Below, in pieces: positions 1-7,040 of a stretch of DNA of 13,687 nucleotides; the first letter of the stretch is position 1; every line of letters starts with the position of its first letter. The position numbers and the translations under genes were made by a program. This DNA comes from UBA6902 sp964393845 (GTDB lineage: Bacteria; Nitrospirota; Thermodesulfovibrionia; UBA6902). The notes below the pieces were generated by a model. It was not told the DNA's origin. It made no database searches and saw only the letters and a list, made by a program, of their open reading frames with translations. The stretch lies in NCBI GenBank assembly GCA_964393845.1, contig CAYMUX010000089.1, positions 1 to 13,687 on the forward strand, read 5' to 3'.

Positions 1-1
1 T

Positions 2-793
2 TCCAGTGCAAGAGAGACAGCCGCACGCGTGGCAATTGGCGCAATAGCAAAAAAGTTTCTATCTGAATTTGATATTCAGATAATAAGTTATGTAACAGAG
101 ATCGGCGGAATAAAGGCTGTAGGGGCACGGCGCGCCGTGCCCCTACTTCTTTTCAAAAAAGCAGAGGCGTCTCCTGTAAGATGTCCTGACCGTAAAGTTG
201 AAGAAAAAATTATTGCTAAAATCAAAGCTGCGATGAAAAAGGGAGACACGCTCGGCGGGGTCTTCGAGGTTGCCGTGTTAGGTGTTCCCGTGGGACTTGG
301 CAGTTACAGCCAATGGGACAGAAGACTAAATGCAAAGCTTTCATGCGCTATAATGGGTATTCAGGCAATAAAAGGAGTAGAAATCGGACTCGGATTTGAT
401 ATGGCGCGAAGGCCTGGTTCGGAAGTAATGGATGAAATATTTTATAAAGGGGCAAGGGGCAAGGGGCAAGGGGCCTTTTACAGAAAAACAAACAACGCAG
501 GCGGCATTGAAGGCGGGATGAGCAATGGGATGCCGATTATCATAAGAGCTGCCATGAAGCCCATTCCGACACTGAGAACGCCGCTTTCTTCTGTTGATAT
601 TAATACAAAGAAAACCTTCAGTGCCGCGTATGAAAGGTCGGACGTATGTGCTGTCCCAGCAGCGTCAGTCATCGGCGAAGCTGTCTGCGCCCTTATAATC
701 GCCGACTGCATTCTCGATAAATTCGGTGGTGACAGTATGGAAGAGATTAAGAGGAATTATTCGGGGTATCTGAAACAGATAAGGGAATTTTGA
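2..793 (+). CDS. aroC: Chorismate synthase, C-terminal 263 residues (5' end outside window)
   Basis: Converts 5-enolpyruvylshikimate-3-phosphate to chorismate, the last step of the shikimate pathway, using reduced FMN; cytoplasmic. The frame is open from the window edge and starts with the family motif SSARETAARVAIGAIAKKF, so about 130 N-terminal residues are missing and the GTG at 29 is internal, not a start. Other family signatures follow: EASPVRCPD, GDTLGGVFEV, GLGSYSQWDR, AIKGVEIGLGF, KTNNAGGIEGGMSNG, AAMKPIPTL, ERSDVCAVPAA and FGGDSMEEIKRNY. Two stretches do not fit the family. VGARRAVPLL (from a perfect palindrome, 119-146) replaces a loop before the FKKAEASP segment. GARGKGQGA (from four AAGGGGC heptads, 447-474) sits in the loop before FYRKTNNAGG. 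Both keep the frame and leave the conserved blocks intact, so the enzyme is probably active. The next gene, aroKB, is in the same pathway and on the same strand. Confidence 0.97.
   Translation, partial: SSARETAARVAIGAIAKKFLSEFDIQIISYVTEIGGIKAVGARRAVPLLLFKKAEASPVRCPDRKVEEKIIAKIKAAMKKGDTLGGVFEVAVLGVPVGLGSYSQWDRRLNAKLSCAIMGIQAIKGVEIGLGFDMARRPGSEVMDEIFYKGARGKGQGAFYRKTNNAGGIEGGMSNGMPIIIRAAMKPIPTLRTPLSSVDINTKKTFSAAYERSDVCAVPAASVIGEAVCALIIADCILDKFGGDSMEEIKRNYSGYLKQIREF
119..146. repeat. 28-bp perfect palindrome inside aroC (palindrome family, copy 1)
   Basis: Perfect 14+14 bp palindrome starting GTAGGGGCACGG and ending with its reverse complement. It is read in frame in aroC as V-G-A-R-R-A-V-P-L. 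Related 27-28 bp copies lie at 4495-4522, 5819-5845 and 7058-7085. The termini are conserved while the centre differs between copies. Confidence 0.93.
447..474 (+). repeat. Four perfect AAGGGGC heptads inside aroC
   Basis: Four exact tandem copies of AAGGGGC (447-453, 454-460, 461-467, 468-474), read as a Gly/Lys/Arg-rich loop. Chorismate synthases normally have a short acidic loop here, between the EIFY and FYRKTNNAGG blocks, so the array is a local insertion or replacement. Confidence 0.92.
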
Positions 794-799
794 GAGTTA

Positions 800-891
800 G
801 GGTTCGAGGATTCGAGGATGCAAGGGGTCTGGTGAAAGAAAGAAGTGAAATTCTGTCACTTGAATCCTTGACCCCTTCGCCACTTGAACCC
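800..891. repeat. Imperfect inverted repeat of octanucleotide units between aroC and aroKB
   Basis: The left arm (about 800-829) contains TTCGAGGA twice in tandem, then TGCAAGGGG. The right arm (857-891) reads CACTTGAA, TCCTTGAC, CCCTTCGC, CACTTGAA, CCC in 8-bp steps. The outer ends are complementary (GGGTTC with GAACCC), as are the inner AAGGGGTC and GACCCCTT. It fills most of the 112-bp gap between the genes. No clear promoter or strong ribosome-binding site for aroKB is visible there. Confidence 0.75.
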
Positions 892-905
892 TTTATTTAT
901 TAATT

Positions 906-2489
906 ATGAAAATCGTATTAATAGGCTTTATGGGAACAGGCAAGACCTCTGTCGGCAAAGAGCTGAGCAGAAAGCTCGGATACCGGTTTGTCGATACTGA
1001 CGTGTTGATAGAAGAAAAGGAAGGCATGCCCATTTCTCTGATTTTTAAGGAAAAGGGCGAGGATTATTTTCGTAAGCTCGAACAGGACACTGTAAAAGAA
1101 GCGTCCATGATGCGCGATGTCGTGATTGCCACCGGCGGCGGTGTTATCAAGAACAGGGGAAACGTGGAGAACCTCGGCTGGAACGGGATTATCATATGGC
1201 TGAAGGCAGATCCGGAGATCATTCTTAAGAGGGTAATGCTTGAAGGCGGAAAGAGGCCGCTTCTTGACGTTGAAGAGCCCCTGAATGAAATCAACAATCT
1301 GCTTTCGGAGCGCTTAAAACTCTATCAACAGGCAGACACTTCTGTTGATACCAATTATATAACGCCGCAGGAGACTGCCCATGAGATTATAGACAGACTG
1401 TGTCTTGATCATCAGGTCGTGGCAGTAGATCTTAATGAGAGAAGCTATAATATCGTTATCGGGAGCAAGACCCTTCCGAAGCTGGGGCTTAGACTGAAAA
1501 AGTTCCGGCCCTCGAAGGTCGCCATAATAAGCAATAAAACTGTCTTCCCTCTTTACAAGGACATACTCTTCGGGCCGCTTCGGCAATACCATATTGTTCC
1601 TGAGATCATACTTATCCCCGACGGTGAAGAATACAAAGATTTATTGTGGACCTATTACATACATGGCAAGCTTCTTAAGGCAAGGTTTGACAGGAATTCT
1701 CTCCTGATCGCCTTTGGAGGAGGGGTTGTCGGCGACATAACAGGGTTTATAGCCTCAACTTATATGCGGGGCATCAGATATGTACAGGTACCTACCACAC
1801 TTCTTGCGCAGGTAGACAGTTCCGTAGGCGGCAAGACAGGCGTCAATCATCCGCTGGGCAAAAACATGATAGGCAGCTTTTACCAGCCGTCGCTCGTCTT
1901 TATAGATGTTGACACATTAAGGACCCTTCCGAAGGGAGAATTTTATGCAGGCATGGCGGAGATAATAAAATACGGGGTCATCGCAGACGGCAAGCTCTTT
2001 GAATATTTAAAATCAAACATAGAAGATATCCTCTCCCTGGGGGACGGGGTCATAAATATAATAAAACGCTCCTGCGAAATCAAGGCGGATGTGGTATCAA
2101 AGGATGAAAAAGAGGCCGGGCTGAGGGCCATACTCAATTTTGGGCATACTATCGGCCACACCATAGAAACAGTCAGCGGGTATAAAAGGTTTCTTCACGG
2201 TGAAGCCGTTGCAATGGGCATGTGCGCGGCAGCGGACCTCGCGGTACGAATGAAAATATTCCGGAAAGACGAAGCAACCCGTTTAAGGGAGCTTGTTGAG
2301 TTGTATAACCTGCCAAGCCGGATACCTGATGACCTGAATGTTTCAGAAATGATGAACGCAATGGAAGTCGACAAGAAAATCAAAGCCGGCAAGCTCAGAT
2401 TTATTCTCCCCGAATCAATAGGTAAGGTCAGGATAGAAGAAGACGTTGACAGGGAGTTGATCAGAGAAGCGCTGCAATCTAAGTCCTGA
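906..2489 (+). CDS. aroKB: Bifunctional shikimate kinase / 3-dehydroquinate synthase
   Basis: Residues 1 to about 165 are shikimate kinase: P-loop GFMGTGKT (7-14), shikimate-contact residues in VDTD (29-32) and FRKLE (R56), GGG at 77-79, and the lid Arg in GKRP (R117). Residues about 175-527 are 3-dehydroquinate synthase: NAD-binding GGGVVGD (271-277), VPTTLLAQVDSSVGGKTGVN from 295, and likely metal ligands E352 (AEIIKYG), H414 (NFGHTIGH) and H431 (HGEAVAMG). The two parts are one continuous frame with a linker of about 10 residues. They catalyse steps 5 and 2 of the shikimate pathway in the cytoplasm. Similar AroKB fusions are known, for example in Thermotoga, while many bacteria have two adjacent genes. 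All key residues of both domains are present. The ATG at 906 lies directly before the kinase domain but has no strong Shine-Dalgarno sequence. The stop overlaps the convergent cusA stop by 11 bp. Confidence 0.96.
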   Translation: MKIVLIGFMGTGKTSVGKELSRKLGYRFVDTDVLIEEKEGMPISLIFKEKGEDYFRKLEQDTVKEASMMRDVVIATGGGVIKNRGNVENLGWNGIIIWLKADPEIILKRVMLEGGKRPLLDVEEPLNEINNLLSERLKLYQQADTSVDTNYITPQETAHEIIDRLCLDHQVVAVDLNERSYNIVIGSKTLPKLGLRLKKFRPSKVAIISNKTVFPLYKDILFGPLRQYHIVPEIILIPDGEEYKDLLWTYYIHGKLLKARFDRNSLLIAFGGGVVGDITGFIASTYMRGIRYVQVPTTLLAQVDSSVGGKTGVNHPLGKNMIGSFYQPSLVFIDVDTLRTLPKGEFYAGMAEIIKYGVIADGKLFEYLKSNIEDILSLGDGVINIIKRSCEIKADVVSKDEKEAGLRAILNFGHTIGHTIETVSGYKRFLHGEAVAMGMCAAADLAVRMKIFRKDEATRLRELVELYNLPSRIPDDLNVSEMMNAMEVDKKIKAGKLRFILPESIGKVRIEEDVDRELIREALQSKS

Positions 2490-2766
2490 ACTTCCTCCCC
2501 TTCCACAGCATGTAAATAGCAGGATAGATAATCAGCTCAAGTATTGTAGAAGTAATGACTCCGCCGACCATCGGGGCTGCTATGCGCTTCATCACGTCAG
2601 AGCCTGTGCCGTGGCTGAACATGATAGGGATAAGTCCGGCAAGGATGACGCTAACGGTCATTATCTTGGGACGAATCCTCTTCACTGCACCGTGCATTAT
2701 TGCATCTTTAAGGTCTGAAATATTATTCTTCTTGCCTTCTTTTTTCTTATCTTGATTTTTCGCCAT
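2479..2766 (-). CDS. cusA: C-terminal segment of CusA/CzcA RND efflux pump, possibly a separately translated ORF
   Basis: 95 residues covering the end of a heavy-metal RND pump: DLKDAIMHGAVKRIRPKIM, then a membrane helix (VSVILAGLIPIMF), SHGTGSDVMKRIAAPMVGG, and the last helix (ILELIIYPAIYML). This matches the final two membrane segments of CusA and belongs to the gene interrupted by the N run at 2780-2789. The frame is open into the gap, so it could simply be the 3' part of cusA. However, the ATG at 2766 is preceded by AAGGAG with 7-bp spacing. AAGGAGAATA also precedes cusB and the UspA-like gene, so this looks like a real start. The first residues (MAKNQDKKKEGKKN) are Lys-rich linker. The TAG stop lies inside the 3' end of the convergent aroKB. 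Whether one protein or two is made cannot be decided from this assembly. Confidence 0.8.
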   Translation of the reverse strand: MAKNQDKKKEGKKNNISDLKDAIMHGAVKRIRPKIMTVSVILAGLIPIMFSHGTGSDVMKRIAAPMVGGVITSTILELIIYPAIYMLWKGRKFRT

Positions 2767-2779
2767 GGTATTCTCCTTA

Positions 2780-2789
2780 NNNNNNNNNN
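2780..2789. other. Assembly gap (10 Ns) within cusA
   Basis: Ten Ns separate the two parts of cusA. Counting codons on each side, the two frames join only if the true gap is a multiple of three, so the ten Ns are either a placeholder of unknown length or there is a frameshift or stop here. Both flanks encode a similar KKEGK stretch (TTGCCTTC followed by a T-run on the plus strand), a short repeat that could have stopped assembly. Confidence 0.95.
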
Positions 2790-5700
2790 TTGCCTTCCTT
2801 TTTCCACTGCTCATACGCAAGCTCAAGATAAAGGAGCATTATGACTCCTGTCTCTGCATCAAGCCCTGCAAGCGCAATGATCCCCACCCAGACGGCAATG
2901 CTCATGTTGTAATTGAGCAGGTACAAAAGCCAGAAGGAGCCGACGAGGGAAAACGGCACGGCAAGAAGGACTATCATCGTCTTTGTCACGGATTTGGTAT
3001 TCATGAAGATAAGCACAAAGATGACAAGCAAGGTAAGCGGGATAACAAGCTTCAGTCTTTCATGTGTCTTTACAAGGTATTCATACTCACCGCTCCATTC
3101 AAGGCGGTAACCTTCCGGGATCTTCAAGGATGCAACTTTCTTTTTCGCCTCCTCAACATAACCACCGACGTCCCTGCCTGAAAAATCAATATAGACATAT
3201 GAAGCGAGAAGTCCTTCCTCGCTCTTTATGGCAGTAGGGCCTTTGACGATCTTGATGTCGACAAGCTGTCCGAGAGGAACCTGTAAAGAGTTAGGAGTTA
3301 AGAGTTGAGAGTTAAGAGTTGAAGCAAAACCCATTCCACTTACTCCTGAACTCATAACTCCTGACTCTGAACTCATCACCGGCACAAGCACCCTCTTTAA
3401 TTTTTCTACATTGTCCCTCAGCTCCCTTGAGTATCTGATATTCACCGAATACCTTTCCCTTCCCTCTATAGTAGTAGTAAGCGTCATGCCGCCGATAGCG
3501 GTCTGAACCACTTCCTGTATGTCGTCAACATTTATCCCGTATCTCGCCGCCTCGGCGCGCTTTATATTGAAATCCAGGAAATATCCGGTGGTCAATCTTT
3601 CCGCATAGGCGCTTCGCGTGCCCTTGATGTCCTTTACAAGGTTCTCAATCTCAAGCCCTATCCTTTCAATCTCTTCTATGTTCGGTCCCATGACCTTGAT
3701 CCCGACCGGCGTTCTTATGCCTGTGGCAAGCATGTCAATGCGCGCCTTGATAGGCATTGTAAAAGAGTTAGCAACGCCCGGTATGGACAGGGTGTCATTC
3801 AACTCGTTCTTCAATTTTTCCACCGTCATGTCCTTTCGCCACTCGGATTCCGGTTTCAAATTTATGATCGTCTCAAACATCTCAAGCGGAGCGGGATCTG
3901 TAGCTGTTTCCGCCCTTCCTGCTTTTCCAAATACCTGTGCGACTTCAGGTATCTGCTTTATCAACTTGTCCTGCAATTGAAGAAGCTTTGAGACCTCTGA
4001 TATGGAAGCTGCCGGAACAGTCACTGGCATATAAAAAAGCGTCCCTTCATAAAGGGGCGGCATGAATTCTGTGCCGAGCTTCATGAACGGGTATGCGGTC
4101 AGAGCCATGATGATTAATGCAATTACAATAACAAGCTTTTTGAATCTCAGGGCAAAGGCCGCTATGGGTCCATATATCTTGTGAAGGATGATACTTATCG
4201 GATGTTTTTCCTCAGGATATATCTGGAACAGATATTTGATAATCGGTAGCTTGCTTAACACCGGTATCTTGTCACGAATAAAAATCGTCATCAGCACAGG
4301 GGTAATGGTTACGGCAAGGAATGACGAAAACAGCATCGCAAACGTCTTTGTGTACGCCAGCGGCTTGAACAGCCTCCCGGCCTGCGCCTGAAGCGTGAAC
4401 ACAGGGAGGAAACCCACGGTGATGACGAGCAGTGAGAAGAACAGCGAAGGGCCGACCTCTTTCGCCGCCTCGATGATTACATCTGTTCGGCTTTGCAGGG
4501 GCGTTGCATGCAACGCCCCTACCGTGTTGGGGGAGGTATGTTCCCATTCTTCTAATTTCTTATGCGCATTCTCAACCATAATTATTGATGCATCAACCAT
4601 CGCGCCGATGGCAATGGCAATGCCGCTCAAGCTCATTATATTGGAAGTAACACCCAGATAGTACATGCATATAAATGAAATGATGATGGCAATTGGAAGC
4701 GTCAATATAACTACGAGCGCGCTCGGCAGATGGAATAAAAATATGATGCACACCGCGCTTACTGCAATTGCAAGCTTTACAATCTCCTCCTTGAGCGTGT
4801 CAATGGAGCGGTGTATGAGGTCAGACCTGTCGTAGGTTGTGATAATCTTCATGCCTTTCGGGAGGCTCGGCCCGATATCATTTTTGATCTTCTCTTTAAC
4901 CCTCTCGATAACATTGAGGACATTCTCTCCGAAACGCACAACAACAATGCCGCCTGCCACTTCGCCTCTGCCGTCAAGCTCGACAATTCCCCTTCTTATA
5001 TCCGGGCCGATCTGCACATTGGCAATATCTCTCAGTAAGACTGGCGTCCCGGATCCGCTTGTCGCAACCGGGATATTCTTAAGGTCATCAAGTGTCTTGA
5101 TATAGCCCCTGCCCCTTAACATGTACTCAACGCCTGAGAATTCCAGCACCCTTCCTTCAACGTCCCTGTTACTCTTTTTTACCGCTTCCATAACAGTTGT
5201 TATAGGGATGTTGTATGCAAGGAGCCTGTTCGGGTCTACGGTGATCTGGTACTGTTTTACAAAGCCGCCGATGCTCGCCACCTGTGATACGCCGGGGACG
5301 CTTTCCAGCGCGAGCTTTATGTTGTAGTCCTGGACTGTCCTGAGATTTGAAAGATCGTATTGGTTTGTTTCGTCAATGACTGCGTATGAAAATCCCCATC
5401 CAACGCTTGTGGCATCAGGCCCAAGCACGGGATTGGCGTCGGCAGGGAGCTTGCCTTTCACGGCCTGTAAATATTCCAGCACCCTGCTCCTGGCCCAGTA
5501 GATATCAGTGCCTTCTTCAAATATCACATAGATAAAAGAACTGCCGAGATAAGAAAACCCGCGCACCACCTGGACCTTCGGAGCGGCTAGAAGCGTTGAA
5601 GTTATCGGGTATGTTATCTGGTCTTCCACAAGGTCGGGACTCCTGCCTTCCCATGAGGTAAAGACAATCACCTGTGTGTCGCTTAAATCAGGTATGGCGT

Positions 5701-5809
5701 CAAGCGGCGTCTGCTTCAACGCCCAATATCCCCATATGCAGAGGAACCCGACAAGCAGGAATATGATGAATTTGTTTCTTGCGCTGTATTCGATTATTTT
5801 AGCTATCAT
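2790..5809 (-). CDS. cusA: CusA/CzcA-type heavy-metal RND efflux pump (3' end in assembly gap)
   Basis: Inner-membrane proton-driven pump of the heavy-metal efflux RND family. Seen in order: N-terminal helix (KFIIFLLVGFLCIWGYWAL), DAIPDLSDTQVIV, EDQITYPI, first helix bundle with the proton-relay type block AIGAMVDASIIMVENAHK, EVGPSLFFSLLVITVGFLPVF, second periplasmic half (GTEFMPPLYEGTLFYMP, VFGKAGRAETATDPAPLEM, RIDMLATGIRTPVGIKV), and helices ending ALAGLDAETGVIMLLYLEL. Met residues in LEM and IDM correspond to positions that line the metal site in E. coli CusA. The third Met position seems to be Ala (VPAAS), so copper/silver is likely but not proven. Two in-frame foreign stretches lengthen it: a palindrome (4495-4522) in the loop after the ENAHKKLEEW block, and a heptad array (3288-3376) before QVPLGQL. 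It follows cusB after 38 bp that hold another palindrome. No strong Shine-Dalgarno precedes the ATG. Confidence 0.95.
3288..3376. repeat. Paired heptanucleotide arrays (inverted) inside cusA
   Basis: Plus strand 3288-3322 is five tandem heptads: GAGTTAG, GAGTTAA, GAGTTGA, GAGTTAA, GAGTTGA. Plus strand 3342-3376 is five heptads of complementary type: ACTCCTG, AACTCAT, AACTCCT, GACTCTG, AACTCAT. The two 35-bp arms can pair imperfectly around a 19-bp loop. In CusA this is read as a Ser/Thr/Asn-rich stretch (VMSSESGVMSSGVSGM, then STLNSQLLTPNS) between VLVPV and QVPLGQL, where relatives have only a few residues. Confidence 0.92.
4495..4522. repeat. 28-bp palindrome inside cusA (palindrome family, copy 2)
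   Basis: Core AGGGGCGTTGCA followed by its exact reverse complement (4497-4520), with one mismatch just outside the core. Termini match copy 1. On the minus strand it is read in frame in CusA as V-G-A-L-H-A-T-P-L-Q, between EEWEHTSPNT and SRTDVIIEAAKEVG. CusA relatives run directly through this loop. Confidence 0.92.
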
Positions 5810-5818
5810 GATTGATCT

Positions 5819-5845
5819 GCAAGGGCGGGGTGACCCCGCCCCTAC
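5819..5845. repeat. 27-bp palindrome between cusB and cusA (palindrome family, copy 3)
   Basis: GGGCGGGGT and its exact complement ACCCCGCCC flank a single central G (5823-5841), within the same GC(A)...CCCCTAC ends as the other copies. It occupies most of the 38-bp gap between the cusB stop (5848) and the cusA ATG (5809). In the mRNA it would form a very stable hairpin just upstream of the cusA start. Confidence 0.9.
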
Positions 5846-5847
5846 GT

Positions 5848-7035
5848 TTAATGTTTATGCACGCTGACCGGTTTCACTCCTTTCAACTGCGCCTCGGAAT
5901 CAATGAGGAATGTACCGGATGCGGCGACTTTTTCGCCTGCTTCCACGCCGTGAATAACTTCTGTCATTCCGTCAGCCTTTAGCCCAAGATGCACTTCCCT
6001 CGGTTCGAAATAGCCTTCGCCTTTATCCACGTAAATAATTTGTCTTGTGCCTGTATCGATTATTGCATCGTCGGGAACGGCAAGGCGTTTTCCCATATCG
6101 ATCCTGATCTCAACATTTGTAAACATCTGCGGCTTAAGCTGGTTGGTCGGGTTGTTGATCGTGAATCTTACCTTTGCCGTCCTGGTGTCGCCTGACAGGG
6201 CGGGGTATATATAATCAATTGTAGATAAGATGACTTTGCCGGGAAAATAGCTGAGGCTGATGTCGGCATTCTGCCCGACCTTTATAAGAGGCAATTCGAA
6301 TTCGTAGATATCGGAGATGACCCAGACGGTTGATAGACCGGCAATGTCAAAAAGCTTTTCTCCCGGCATTATGCGCATGCCCTGTATTGCCGTCTTCTGC
6401 ACAACATAGCCGTCTGCCGGGCTGTATATAGTGAGAGTCCTGACCGGCTTCCCGCTTTCCTCTATCGTCTTTATCTGCTCATCCGTGATGTCCCATAATT
6501 TCAGTCTCTGCCGAGCAGCGTCAACAATTCGTTCAGCGTCTTTTGAAAGCATTGAGCTGACTGCTGATTGCTGATTGCTGACCGCTGACTGGTTCCACTT
6601 CAGTACATTCAAAAACTCCTGCTGGGTTGCCACAAGTTCAGGACTATATATCTCAGCAAGAGGTTCACCCTTCTTCACATACTTGCCGGTGTAATCAACA
6701 TGGAGTTTTTCAATCCAGCCTTCAAACTTTGTATTTACGGTCGCAAGCAGTCTTTCATTATATTCAATCCGCCCCACTGTCCTGATGATCTTCTGCATGG
6801 GTTTTACAGAGGCTTCAACTGTTTTCACGCCGATAAGCTGCTGCTTGTCCAGAGGGATTTCAACAGTTAATTCATCCTCATCCGTCTCTGCCGCAGGAGC
6901 TTCAGTTTGTTTCTTCGGTTGAGCGCTTTCACCTGTCTGCCCACCGTGCTGGTGCTGGGAATATGATGAGGGTATTTTAAAAAGGAAAAATAAAGATAGT
7001 ATCAATCCTGAAATTATTATGACCTTTGTTTTCAT
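5848..7035 (-). CDS. cusB: CusB-like periplasmic adaptor (membrane fusion protein) of heavy-metal efflux
   Basis: 395 residues. It links the inner-membrane pump to the outer-membrane channel and in CusB families also hands metal to the pump. The start at 7035 gives a signal/anchor sequence (KVIIISGLILSLFFLFKIPSSYS), followed by a short His-bearing segment (HQHGG) and an acidic Pro/Ala linker. Adaptor blocks follow: VGRIEYNERLLATVNTKFEG and WIEKLHVDYTGKYVKKGEPL (barrel-sandwich half), EIYSPELVATQQEF (helical hairpin), IYSPADGYVVQKTAIQGMRI (second half), then the beta-barrel and C-terminal PDDAIIDTGTRQIIYV and IHGVEAGEKVAASGTFLIDSE. Five heptads (6556-6590) add NQSAVSNQQSAVS to the helical hairpin. 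The SD AAGGAG lies at the end of cusC, 10 bp before the ATG. Only 5 bp separate the cusC stop from this start, so the two are translated from one mRNA. Longer upstream starts would lack the signal sequence at the N-terminus and are unlikely. Confidence 0.95.
   Translation of the reverse strand: MKTKVIIISGLILSLFFLFKIPSSYSQHQHGGQTGESAQPKKQTEAPAAETDEDELTVEIPLDKQQLIGVKTVEASVKPMQKIIRTVGRIEYNERLLATVNTKFEGWIEKLHVDYTGKYVKKGEPLAEIYSPELVATQQEFLNVLKWNQSAVSNQQSAVSSMLSKDAERIVDAARQRLKLWDITDEQIKTIEESGKPVRTLTIYSPADGYVVQKTAIQGMRIMPGEKLFDIAGLSTVWVISDIYEFELPLIKVGQNADISLSYFPGKVILSTIDYIYPALSGDTRTAKVRFTINNPTNQLKPQMFTNVEIRIDMGKRLAVPDDAIIDTGTRQIIYVDKGEGYFEPREVHLGLKADGMTEVIHGVEAGEKVAASGTFLIDSEAQLKGVKPVSVHKH
6556..6590. 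repeat. Five GCTGANN heptads inside cusB
   Basis: Five tandem 7-bp units on the plus strand: GCTGACT, GCTGATT, GCTGATT, GCTGACC, GCTGACT. In CusB (minus strand) they encode an Asn/Gln/Ser/Ala/Val stretch (NQSAVSNQQSAVS) in the helical-hairpin region after FLNVLKW. Confidence 0.93.
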
Positions 7036-7040
7036 TTGTC

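Noticed and set aside
478..711. Minus-strand frame inside aroC
   Set aside because: It is the antisense of highly conserved chorismate synthase blocks, has no ribosome-binding site and no recognisable motif.
2765..3181. Plus-strand frame across the N gap, opposite cusA
   Set aside because: It crosses the assembly gap and is antisense to conserved CusA helices.
5823..5841. Rho-independent terminator between cusB and cusA
   Set aside because: The hairpin is not followed by a T-run in the direction of transcription, and it belongs to a repeat family also found inside genes.
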